DNA from: Monarcha castaneiventris obscurior
Lineage: Eukaryota; Chordata; Aves; Passeriformes; Monarchidae
Length of the DNA: 64,000 nucleotides
NCBI GenBank assembly: GCA_026261815.1
Contig: JAMPIT010000230.1
Span: 9,671,001 to 9,735,000, forward strand
Direction: 5' to 3'
In this document: positions 46,601 through 58,077 of the stretch, piece by piece
Position numbering within the stretch: the first letter of the stretch is position 1
Layout: the number at the start of each line of letters is the position of its first letter
Notes under the pieces: model-generated
Databases searched by the model: none
What the model was told of the DNA's origin: nothing
Seen by the model: the letters and a program-made list of their open reading frames with translations, nothing else
Position numbers and translations under genes: made by a program

Positions 46601-49113
46601 ACAGACCAAAAAGGCATTTATGAGATTTCTCATATAGCAGAAGCTGTCATAGTTGTTTGATAAAGCTTAAAATATGCTCTAACTTCCTTCTGAGTTAAGT
46701 AGCAATCCCCCCAGACCCTGGGGAGAAGAAGATAGAGATATTAGGAACTCTTTGCAACAACAAGCATTTTAGAAGCCTGCAGACATGCTTCTTCAGGTGG
46801 TAGGTTTTTTGTTTTACATGTTTTAAAACCTAACAAAATCTGAGATAGATCTTCTCCTCCATCTGCAAGCTAGTAGGATGGGAATTCTCAGGAACCGACT
46901 GTGGTTTCCTTCTACTGGGAACCATCATTTGCTGACACTGGCAAGAATTGGAGGAGTCTAATAAAACCATAGTACTGGGTCTTTCTTTCTTCCCGTGAAA
47001 TATTATTCCATGATTAATAGGATATTTTTCCTTTCAAGTGTGGAACGCCAGCACCTTTCCAGAGGCTGTTCAAATCTGGCATGCCTGATACAGTGCTGCT
47101 CTACACGTCTGGCTGTAAGAGACATGATGTCAGCTTTAGTAATACCTTCCAGCCATGTTATCTTGCTGCTTTTATATTCTACACCCAGACATTTGGAATT
47201 CCACATCAACTACTAAAACACAATGTTCAGATTGGAGACCCATTGATCATTTTAACTGCTTGAGTGGCCAGAAGTCACCCTTACTAATCATTATTGCCTT
47301 TAATCACTATCATTGTACTAATTACAGGCTGATATTCTCGAACTTCTGGAAAATGCTGAATGGTTGAAAGTGAAAAAAAATACAATGCAAGCAAATTGGA
47401 TTCTGAAATTGCTTCCTTATTCAGTAAGAACTACAAGAAGTCTAAGAAAGCCAATAAATTTACACCACCTTAGAACTATTTGCTGTAACAAATAGAAACC
47501 GCAAATAAAAAAATAAAGCCCCCACTTCTCTTCCACCATTTTATCCCATAATTAAAAGCCTTCAGATTTTTTTTAAATAAAGTATCTGGTAATGCTCCCT
47601 GTTACAGATATTTTCTTTTAAAATGCATTTTAGCAATTCTGACATTTATATAAAAGACATAAAGATTCCAAGTCCCTCAATGCATATACTTGCATTTTTT
47701 CAACTTTTACAAATGTTAAGCAGATTTAGGAAGTAGAAAGTGACTACTGTTTGTTATGAACTGTATTCATAAATCTGCCTTGGATGGACCTAAAGTAGAT
47801 ATGAGTAAATGACTAATGGACCTGAATTATTGAACTGTTACTTGCAGTTCATAAATAACACGCTTTTCCTTAAAGCTCCCTATATTTTGTATTGTAAGCT
47901 TAGGATCTAAAAGCTATTGCATCAAAGTGAGTCTGGACTAAGAAGCTTTTTCAAAAACTGCCAGAGCAGGAGATCTCATATATTAAAAAGCAAGCAGCAT
48001 TTCCGTGCCATGAGAAATAGGCACAATACTTTTGACACGTTTATCTCTAAAATATAGTTATACTGGAATTTACTGTGTCTCTTCCAGACTTGTTTCACAA
48101 GTCAGCTGGGCTGGACAGTTTCAAACAGTGTAGCTTGATAAGAATAGAAAAGAATATTTAAATATATGCCCCTCTTCTTCCAGTGCTCATCTTCAAGAAC
48201 TGACCAAATAATACTTAAATCTCTCAAAACTTATTAAAGTTGAGTATTACATACAGGGAACATTTTGCCTACAATTGAAATGCAGTGGCCTCTCCAGTAA
48301 GCACTTTTTTATTTTTATTTTTTTTAAGAAAGCCGTGGTATGAAATATATTTGTAACTTACTCCTTCTTAATAACTTATTTTCTTCTCTAATAACCTAAA
48401 CTCAAACTAAAAACAGTTATGTAAAATTTGTAAGGCAGTATAGCTTTTTTTTTGTATACAATCATCCCTGTAATCTTTTATCCTGTATAAGACCGCAAAA
48501 AGCTTTAGATAATTATTTGGTTTAGATAAAACTTTTTCCTCCAACTCTGTTTTTCTCTAAAACTGTTCTCCACGTTGCAGCAAGGTTTATTTCTTGATGT
48601 TTATTGTTTGAACTTTGATCAGTGGAAGAATTATTTTCAATTAGATCTTATTCTTAAAGGTAGAAAACAGTTCTTGCAATGGTGTCACTGGTGCTTGTTG
48701 TTTCTTTTTTAACTACTGTCTAATAATTTCTGCAAACTCTGAGAATCCTTAGCTTCCATGTGAGTAAACAGTGCCTGTGAGTGCTATGTTAACAACTAAA
48801 TTTCAGGAATAATTTTGCAAGGGACAAGTGTTTGAGCTTCATTCTAGAAGTAAGCTGCCACTGGAACATAAAACCAGCATTTTTGAAAGAGATGTAAAAA
48901 ATTGATTGAATCTACAGCTGGTCTCCACAACTATTTTCTCGCTTACTTTTCCACACACATTCACCCATTCCAGATTTATTATCAACAGACTTCCCAAAGG
49001 TCATTATCTCCATTTAGAGGTGATGAAACTTGAAAAGTGTTCTTGCACGTATATCCCATTCTCTTCATCGAGTACATTTTGTGATTGTGTCAGACAAAGA
49101 AATTTGTTATTTT
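43650..49113. other. Region with CpG cluster and ambiguous open frames
   Basis: A CpG cluster at about 44935-45040 and open frames on both strands at 44270-45120 are discussed in findings. At 47003-47209 a minus segment has a good acceptor (CATCATGTCTCTTACAG) but a weak donor. An AAATG repeat lies at 45705-45724. The rest is AT-rich and unrecognised. Confidence 0.38.
45705..45724. repeat. AAATG pentanucleotide repeat
   Basis: The plus strand reads GAATGAAATGAAATGAAATA, about four units. Confidence 0.75.
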
Positions 49114-49119
49114 TGGCAT
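49114..49119. repeat. Target-site duplication, left copy (TGGCAT)
   Basis: The hexamer TGGCAT immediately precedes the LTR start TGTGGTGG and is repeated exactly at 49553-49558 after the LTR end. Confidence 0.82.
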
Positions 49120-49552
49120 TGTGGTGGTTGATTGGCCTAGGCACAATGGACAGAGAGAGCTCTTGGTAAGACAGTCTCTGGTGCCTGAGACTTACGGTCA
49201 GGGTGAGGGAAAGAACCCTCTCCCAGGATGCTTGTTGTGTTATGGCAATCTTCCCCAGTTCTGTGTTCGTGGTTGGATGTTGGCCCTTGCCCTTCACCAC
49301 TGCCCAGAGCTTCCCCATTGGTCCCATTCCTTAGTCCCACCTTTTCCCTGCCCCTGGATAAAACCCTGTTTCTCCGCTGTTCTCACATCTTTGCCTCTGT
49401 AACCTTCGGCAGCATGGAAGCAATAAATGCTCCTGCTGGAGCTCATGCAAAGGCCCTTCCTGCCTCTCTGTCACTGACAATATTACTGAAGCTATCCATG
49501 CGTTTGTGCCTGCACGCGTGTGACCCCACAGAGCCTGACAGAGACAGAAACA
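49120..49552 (+). mobile_element. Solo LTR, class II (ERVK-like), with intact 6-bp duplication
   Basis: This 433-bp element begins TGTGGTGGTTGATTGG and ends GAGACAGAAACA, inside TG...CA termini. In order it shows a U3 with CCATTGGTCCCATTCC, a TATA-like GGATAAAACC near 49350, a start region TCTCCGCTGTTCTCACATC, the poly(A) signal in GAAGCAATAAATGC at about 49421, and a CTCTGTCACTGAC and CACGCGTGTGACC tail. An exact hexamer, TGGCAT, flanks both sides; six-base duplications are typical of class II (beta-like) retroviruses. No coding region is present. The 175-codon plus frame at 49228-49755 and its partners are shadows of the LTR. Confidence 0.88.
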
Positions 49553-49558
49553 TGGCAT
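49553..49558. repeat. Target-site duplication, right copy (TGGCAT)
   Basis: This is the exact copy of 49114-49119, directly after the terminal CA of the LTR. Confidence 0.82.
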
Positions 49559-52500
49559 GGCTTGATACTGCCATTCTAAGGTTCATGATTCTGTTACCTT
49601 CTACTGCTAACATGCATTTTTATGAGGAAATAACAAAACGTTTTCCATTTGGTTCATCTTCATCTCACATGTTAAGAGATAGAGATTTACAAATTTGCCT
49701 GAAGATGTTCCTAAAAATGTATTTTGCTTCCATCTCTTCATGGAGGTTTTGCTGAGTTTCCATTTGTTGATGATTCTGACAGTAACTACCAAGAGAGTGA
49801 AATATCCATCATGGACATTTGTAAACATTTCAAGCTCTTTCGCGGTAGGATCCTCCCGGATTTTTTTCTCTTTTAAGAGTCAAAGGAATATTGGCATAGC
49901 GCCTATGAACTATTTTATGACTGAGCTGATGCAAGAAGCTCTGAATATGGATTAAAATTTGCTTTGGGTGTTCCTCTTAGGATAAGAAAAAAATTTCTGA
50001 ATGTTTTATGCTCAACATGTCTGCTTTAGGTTTTGAAAATTTTTACAGAATAGTGTTCTGTTAGAATATTCATTGAAAATTTTCTTTAAATCATTTTCTA
50101 ATGTGAGTCAATATTACAGTTCTTCTGTGTGTGAGGAATAGAGAAATTTTATACAATGTATCACTCAATTTCAAAATAATTTTTAAGAGGAAGATCATTT
50201 TCCTTTTTACTTTTGAACTTATTGTTATTATATCATATAATAATTTTATTTAAAACATAAATATAATTTTTTAACTTTGTTAGACAAATTTTAAATTATC
50301 TGACCATTTTTCCCATCAGAGTGAGAGACTTGACATTTGACACTATTTCCTCAGCTCATGATGAAACCTGCCTATTTCGTCTAAGCTTGGGAGAGCACCA
50401 AGCATCTAAGCTTGGACACAAAGCCCTTTCTAAATATAAGCATATCTGAGAGGTGTAGTTGCACCCAGAACATACTAGAGCCTGGAGGACTCCTATTTGC
50501 TTATTCCTTTGTCTCTGCTCTGTCACCCGAAAGATCAGGATCAGATCAAAAGATCTTTTTGCATGTGATCATCCACAAAAGGTTAATCTGGATTTAGCAC
50601 AGGAATTCAGGGGGAAAAAAAGTGGTTAATGATTACAGATATTCAGGATATAGTGCAGTGAAAAGACATGGTCAAAATTGATATTAAACATGAAATGCTG
50701 GTAAAAGTACTTTACTTAAAGATTTGCTTAAATCTTGACTGTGATAAACTGCAGCAAAATTTTCTATCTGAATCAGGCTATAGTGGGTCAGAATTACAAA
50801 GAAAACTATTTTGGCATCCTTGTTGATCAGAAGAAAAGAATAACAACTACTTTTTTACATTAAAATTTTTAAATTGTAATATTGGATAGAACAGCAGACA
50901 CTTAAAAGATAGGGGCTATTAACAAATAAAATATATCAGAATAGCTCAAGTACTGGGATTCAGAATTAAAGAAGAGCTAATCAAAGCCAGGATCTTCGGC
51001 ACTGCACCAAACCCCAGTGACTCAGCTAACAGCTCTGACAATCATGCATGGAGAAAACTTACCCTCCCACCCTGCAGAAAATAAAAATAAAACAGGAGTC
51101 TTCTGTGATAATTACTCCAGCCCAGATTTCAACTCCATTGACACCCTGGTGCAAACAAACTATTTATCTGACTCCTTGCTTCTGATTTCCCCTCACTGGC
51201 CTCCGTTCGTGACAATAAAATATCGTGACAATGTAGACATGATATAATTCAGGATTTCTACCCAGTGTTATTCCTGGGTGCCTTCCCTTTGCTGTCATCA
51301 GTACTCTGCCAGATCTGCAACCAAGAGAAAAGTCAAAGCCTGCTACTCCTGCTTCTGATTTTAAGTGAAAGACAACTAAGAAATCATCTTTTTTCCCTAG
51401 GAGTAAACTATTAAAGAAGGCAACTGTATTTAAAAATTAAAAAAAAAAAAAAATAGAGAAAAAAAGCCAAACCAGAAGAACAGGAAATCTATTTCCTTCA
51501 TAATCTTTCTCCCAGACTCAGAAGTTCCCCAAAGGTTGGAGGTCTCTGTCCCTCAAGGAAGCACAGCAATGCTGCTGGGGAGGGAGGGTATTTGTGGGGG
51601 ACAAATAGCTGGAGAAATGCTTAAAGATGTTCAATTATTACTCACAGAAGAAAAATCCGTGCACAGAGGATGCTTTCTGATCAAGTAAGCCAAATGAAGA
51701 TATTTTGGTCAAATGAACTTTGTGTAAACCTGCCCATGGTTCAGAGTTTAGCTTTATATTTTTCCAGAAGAGCAGCAGTGTTTGAAAACATGGAGCTTTC
51801 ATGACTCACCGCCTAAATTACTACTCTATCTTCTCCTTAATAGCTTAAGCATATCCCAAACAATTCTCTTTGATTTTGGTCAAAATTCAGAATATCACAG
51901 CTTATTCTATACGATCTTAATATTTTATATTGTGTAATTTTCTTCTGATATCTATAGTCCTTCCAGGTTCCTTTTCACTGTTTAAATTGCTGGCCTGTTT
52001 TTCTGAAGTGAATAATGCAAGAAACTGAGTGAGAAGAAAAACAAATTTCTTAGAGCCTTTGTACATGTTTCTTTTTTAAAGTTTCCTGTTGGCTTAGGCA
52101 CATTGTGTTCCTCTGTATCACATCCTTTTAGAGCCATATGTGGGAGCAATAAAGTGTATCCTTGCCTTCAAAGATATGGAGTATTTGTTTAGCCAACTGA
52201 CTAAGGAAAATACTATGAACCCATTAACAAATATGGTTATATGTGGTCAATTAATCATAGAGAGCAGGCTGCAGAGCACTGCTCAGGAAATATTAGTCAG
52301 CACAGGCAATGGGTAACTGTCAGTTATTGATCCCAGGATTTCTTGCCAGGGGAAGGCAGACAGCACGTTAGCAACAAAACACACCAAGTCTGCCAGCACT
52401 TTCCATTAAGATCAGATTTCCAACCCTAGAAATGCTTGCAGATATAGGTGATGATAGCTGATGAAATTCAAAAGGAGAGTTTTCTTCCTTAAACCAAAGA

Positions 52501-53205
52501 CGTGTCCATTAAAGTCACAGCCTATTTCCTGTCCTTATTACCTCAGCGTGCCATAGTCAAAAATGAGATGTTTTCATCTCTGTGCAGATGTACAATATGC
52601 ACTGAGAAATGAACCGATTTTGCAAGACTGTGAAGTGCACGTCTTGAACACCTCACAACCAAAACACTTGAAGACAATACCTTTTTTCTTCTTGTTAATA
52701 AAGAAAGGATTTATGTTTTCCTGACAGATGCTGTTCTGCATAAGATTGTATTATCAGGCTAACGGATTTGCCTATCCTGTTAGAGGGAGGCAAGGCAAGT
52801 AATAGCCCAATTATGCTATAAAAGAAAAACTCAGAAGGAAATGAACTTTTTCAGACCTGGATGAAATTCACAAAAATAACATTTGATTTTAAAATTCCAT
52901 TATTTTTACAGGTAAAATTAGAAAAAGTTCTAGTAAACATCGAAAATTACTGTGTTTTGTAATGTTTGCTTTTCTGGGAACTGAGTTTTATGAGTTTTGA
53001 AAGATTTGCAAATATTTGTGATTTTTTTCTGGCTTCTCAACCTCTAAAATTTGGCAAAACTCATATTTCTTTTCTGTGTACCTTACTAATAGCTTGTGTT
53101 AGACTGACAGTTTTCAGTCTCTGATCTAAACCAACAGTTACATCACAGTAGAAATTGTCCATGTGTTGGAACTGCAGCCCCTTACACCACTGCTTTGATA
53201 CCCAC
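49559..53205. other. Mostly featureless AT-rich sequence
   Basis: It holds a plus-strand 98-codon open stretch ending at 51247 (see findings), a 14-A run near 51440, and an acceptor and donor 9 nt apart on minus at 51061-51086. No repeat is recognised. Confidence 0.38.
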
Positions 53206-53306
53206 CTCCTGGCACAGGCATTCCTTCTATGCAACATCCCCTCAGAGGGCTGACAACCTGTACAAAGCCACTGCCCGTAAAACCTCAGCTTTATTTGCTT
53301 CAGAAG
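53206..53306 (-). CDS. Possible exon, 33 codons, rightmost candidate
   Basis: The minus-strand acceptor is strong and long (CTTCCTGAATTCACTCATCAACACATTCCAG) and the donor good (CCAGGAG/GTGGGT). One frame is open throughout 101 nt, from KQIKLRFYGQWLCTGCQPSE to MLHRRNACAR, starting on a codon boundary and leaving two bases. It sits in a 128-codon minus open frame (53447-53061), unusually long for this AT content. It is about 10 kb from the next candidate, so membership of the same gene is inference. Confidence 0.4.
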
Positions 53307-56300
53307 CTGGAATGTGTTGATGAGTGAATTCAGGAAGAGAAAGCTGGGTCCCACAGTCAAGTCATAAAAGTAGAAACCCCAGGGATTAGCTACTGTGCAT
53401 GTAAATCTCTGTGTGAAGACATCCACATTACCAAGTCCACAATTCAACTTGATATATAAATGTGAATAATCAGACTAAATAGAGAAGTCTATAAAGTAGC
53501 TTGCCTTCACTGTCAGCAGAAATCTAGTCAATATAATCAGTGGAGTATAGGACACAGTTCACCTCATTTTAAAGATGCTGCCTAAAAGTTGCCAAATTAA
53601 TTAGCCTTTAACTATGCATTGTATTTTCTTCTGTTGACATAAAGGGAGAAAGCTCCAAAATGGAAAACCAAAGTTCAAAAAGAATAACAATAAAATCTAA
53701 AAAAATTATACAATCTGGCACCTTGAAAGTATTCTCAGTATTGATAGGCTCTAGCAGTTAATAGTGCAATTAAAAGTACTTATTAATCGCAGTTAACACT
53801 TTGTTTTTAATTCCCATCTTTCTCTGCCTGAATGACTATGGCAGCATTATTGAAGTATGTCAGAGAGGTGGCATTTCATTCACTATCCTTCACACAGGAC
53901 TCAAAGCTATAATTAAATCCAAAGAATGCCATGAAGAAATAGATCATTCTGTGTCTGGGATTGGATTCAGAAGATTTGTGGTGAATATAAAAAAGGTCGT
54001 AGAGGTATAGCTGCCCAAGGGCAAGAGATCATCTTTCTTGAACTGAACCAGGAAGGCCTTATGGAAACAAAAGCTTCACATATATACATCTTTATGTTTT
54101 ATATCTTCTAAGACTTACAGTTTCTTCAAACTCAGCTGAGAAGAGCAAAAAATTGTCATTCTGTTATTTTAACAAAACCTTGTTATTTTTCATTACAGAT
54201 TGCTTTAAGTGCGGCAACACTGCTGAGTCTGAACAATGATGCATATTCCATGATATATTGGGGTTTTTGGATGACCTTGTCTGTTCAGCTGCTGCACTTG
54301 CTCAGCTGCTGCTCTGTTAGTAAAAAGTACTGTCACTGGTTCCATTATAAAGTGCAGATAGTGTGATAGAAACACACACCAGTAACTCTTCTACAAAGAT
54401 TTTAAAAGATCTCATCTCTAGTATTATTTTACACTACAAATGAAATTTTTCAGATCATTAGTCCAGAATGTGAGCTAGTTGTTTGACAAAATGAATTAAA
54501 AAGTCTACGATTATTTCATGTAGAAAAGTATAGTCTGCACACGTGCCATAATTATTTTCTGTAGAAATTCATAAGCACTATTGTGTCTGCAGACTTGCAC
54601 TGCATAATTAAAGACTCTGTATGTGGTACTGTGTGGACATTAGTGCTATGCAGCCTAAAAGCTCTGAATTAGCTCTTGAAATATAATGAATATATGACAG
54701 ATGAAAGAGGTCTGCAAAAAACAGGAAGCTGCTCAAACACCTGCTGTTGCCAAAATACAGCAAGCTTCTTAACAAGGAATTTCATCTTGTGTTAGACTGT
54801 ACAATGTCTTTGTACTGGATAAGGGAAATAGAGAAGTTATCTTTACAGCTATGAAAATCTACACGGAATTTCAACATATTTACAAATACAATTAAGTATC
54901 ATTTTATTTCATTAGATATATGAAATATATCTAATATTTTATATTAGATATATTCCATATATCTAATGAAATAAATATTACATAGATTATATATATTACA
55001 TAAATTTGTGTTGTGAGAGAGCAAGAGGTCATTTATGGCTTCTAAATTTACTTGCTATGTTCTACCATGTTGAACTCAGTCCTAAATACACGTAACTTAT
55101 GGATGTCAGTCCAGGTACTCTGTCTGACATCATTTACAGTCCTGGCTGTTCATTTACTCATCTTTCCAAAGCAAATGAAGTATGTAATTTTGTTTTCCCA
55201 TTCCTCCCTTCTCCCCAACAGTACACAGACATGAGCTAACTAGGTTTGAGTAGTGAGAACTGCTCCCCTCTCTTACCAATAGCAAAACATTCCCTTTGTC
55301 TTCAAAGGTGTACAAAAGCCAACTTTTCGTTCAAGAGGAGGATGTGAGCTTTTCTTTAACAACAAAAAATCCCAAAAAAAAATTAACAGTGCCTTTGAGA
55401 AAAAAAAATCATTTAAACACTATCTAAAAATAAAATTATTGTATTTCTTCTTTTCTTGCTCTCACTTTCAGTATATTATTGATGTTTCCCCTACCAAAAT
55501 GCTGAGGCAGTAGCAGAAATATTTTCCTTTAAGGTTTAAAATCCCTGTTGTACTGTAACAGGGCATTTAAGAAATAACACATAATCATACACAGCTTTCA
55601 TTAAACAAAAAACCACAATGAATCCACACTCTGGCCATGATTTCTAGGAATGAAGAGCATGTGTATGTATGTGTTTTCTGAATAGGACACTTATTAAGAT
55701 TTTAATTTGCTGTCAAGGACAACTTACCATATCAAGATGAATCTTTTATGATTCATTTACCAAGTGTGACTGAGGCAACTGACATTAATTTAATCTGTGA
55801 TTGTGAGCATTAGTATTCATAAGGAATCAGAAGCACAAATAGAACCATTTAGTCTTTCTTTTTTCCGAAGCAATGGATTTCTGTTGTCTAGTGAAGGTCA
55901 CATTTAGTTGTAGACTTTTAAATAAATGTTGAAATAGAAATAATGAACTGAAATAGTAATACTTGGAGAGATTTAGTGCTGCTCCTTAGAGATAGACTTG
56001 ATTAAAATACTGTAAAAAATATATACAAGTGTAATATTTAGTCCTGTAAAGCAGTGTTTAACCTCAACAGTCCCTGTCTTTTCTCACTTGGTGCAGGACT
56101 TAAATTTTGGGGGACTTCTAACCTTGATTTAGAATGAATTGGGGAATAGTTAACATAAAGTAAACTGTCATTTTTTATGTGTAACATATTCTCCAGAACA
56201 CAAAAGTAAGACCAACAAGATTTTGCCAAATCAATAACACATAAAAAAAAAAAAGTTTCATAAAATCAAGATAGCATCATTACATAATACACATGAAACT

Positions 56301-57840
56301 ACAAGGTGTTTGTTGTTAAATTGGTCACAGGAGCATAGCTAACCTGGATCTGAAAATAAAATTTATTAGTTAGGCTTCCCTAACAACTTTTCCCTAAATG
56401 GGAATGCAAAAGAAGGAATGACATTATCAACCAAAATACCACCTTCATTTGCTGTCCAGAGGGCTTTGAACTCCAACTATTTCTGTCAGAGATTTAGGGA
56501 GGAGAATAAAATGCTCTGCCTGTGCATCTGCTCAGCACAAAACCTGACAGCCCTGTGGCTGCACCACGGTGAACCATAACATTGTCCCAAAAGTGCTGAG
56601 GCTGGCCTGTCAAAAAGAACATGAAGGGACAGATGTTCTTGTTTATTATGTGATTTGCACATTAATTTAACACCTGTGAACTTAAAATTTCTCCTGATTC
56701 CTATAAATGTGGTTGGAGAAAAACTGCCAGAAATGGAACTGTCGAGGAAACAGAATTCAAAAACAAAAATTGTACAGAGTATCTAGTGAGGGCTTTCCCC
56801 AAAGACCCTGGTCTCTTACAGGTCTTCAAGTGACAGCACAATGCCTGTCAAATATGCCTTCAGACACCAGCAAATAAGAAATGTAACAATTTAAACTGCA
56901 GAAGAAGCAGCAATCCAAGGAATGACTAGAAGCTGGAGAATTTATAGATTTCAACGTGAAACACATTCAATGATAAAATAATTTAATCACTTCATATTTG
57001 ATCTAAGGTTAATCTTTTATTCCAGTACCAATTTTACATTTCAATCTAGACAAGCTTCAGCAACTGCATGTATACATTTAAGTTCTGGCTCACAAAATAA
57101 TAAAATGATTTTGAAATTAATCTGCCTGGGAATACAAATATTGAGAGTTGCTGGCTGCGTAAAGCCAGCTAATTAAGTAAAATACTGATTCTTTAATTTT
57201 CATAGACATAGCCATATGACACTAACAATAGCTTGGAGACAGGAGATGGTAGAGGAGACAATTAGAGGAAACAGAAGAAGTTTCTAAGCTGAAAAGTGAA
57301 ATACATGTACTTATTTAAGAGAAGCTCATTTAATTGTCTGGGTATACTGAAATAACCAAGAATATAATTGTTGTGTTTGTACTCCCTCAAAGGGAATAAT
57401 AGAATGAAGCTATACAGTAATGGGTAAGCAGATTAATTCCACTAAAAAAAATATTTCACAGATAAATTAAGTGTGCCTAATTTTATCCACATTACATACA
57501 TTAATCCTACATTACAAAAAAATATTCTAACTTTTGCAGATCACAGTCTATAGTGAGATCTCTTTTTTTTCCCTTTATTCATTCTCGTACTTCCTATATA
57601 TATTACAACTTCAGCTAAAACCCAAATCTGAATTCACATAGTTGGAAATCTGTCTTTGAAGAAAATGAGCCTTGTTAATTCTTGTGTTCTTTCCATATAT
57701 CAATACATGGAATTGTATATTATAACACTATTGGCAGTTATCAGGAACTTATGGCTCAAACTTTTGGATGAAATAGAACATAGGATGAATTACTGAATTA
57801 ATTCCTGATTATAGCAGACAATAGGAGAAGGAAGTAGTCC
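53307..57840. other. AT-rich sequence around a large palindrome
   Basis: Apart from the palindrome at 54903-54975 I see no gene, LTR or LINE. Several A- and T-runs are present (55372, 56243). Confidence 0.4.
54903..54975. repeat. Near-perfect AT-rich palindrome, 35-bp arms, 3-nt loop
   Basis: The left arm starts TTTATTTCATTAGATATATG and the right arm ends CATATATCTAATGAAATAAA. Counting the inner AT pairs, the arms are 35 bp with a TTT loop at 54938-54940. There is one mismatch (A at 54923 against C at 54955), which would be a G-U wobble in a minus-strand transcript. It could form a cruciform or, in RNA, a long hairpin. It has no terminal repeats of a known element. Confidence 0.9.
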
Positions 57841-58077
57841 ATCTCAGGAAGAATGTTTTCACCAAAAGGGTCGCCAAGTATCTGAATGGGCTGCTCAGGG
57901 AGGTGTGCAGTCATCACCCTTAGCGGCGCTCAAGAAATGACTTGACATGGCTCTTAGTGCTGTGGTTTAATTGATATAGTGGTATTTGGGCAAAGATTGG
58001 GCTTGATGTTCTTGGAGGTCTTTTCCGACCTAATGATTCTATGGTTCTATGATTCTCTTATTCTATGATTCTATGAT
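57841..58077 (+). mobile_element. CR1 LINE 3' end with ATTCTATG tail
   Basis: The sequence reads in CR1 sense: CAGGAAGAATGTTTTCACCA, AAAGGGTCGCCAAGTATCTG, GGCTGCTCAGGGAGGTGTGC, CAAGAAATGACTTGACATGG, CTTAGTGCTGTGGTTTAATTG, TTGGGCTTGATGTTCTTGGA, GGTCTTTTCCGACCTAATG, then ATTCTATG-like octamers to 58077. It is truncated to the last 240 bp. The small plus frame at 58049-58267 begins in the tail and is not a gene. Confidence 0.94.

Noticed and set aside
49228..49755. 175-codon plus-strand open frame
   Set aside because: Most of it lies inside the solo LTR 49120-49552; it is not a host gene.
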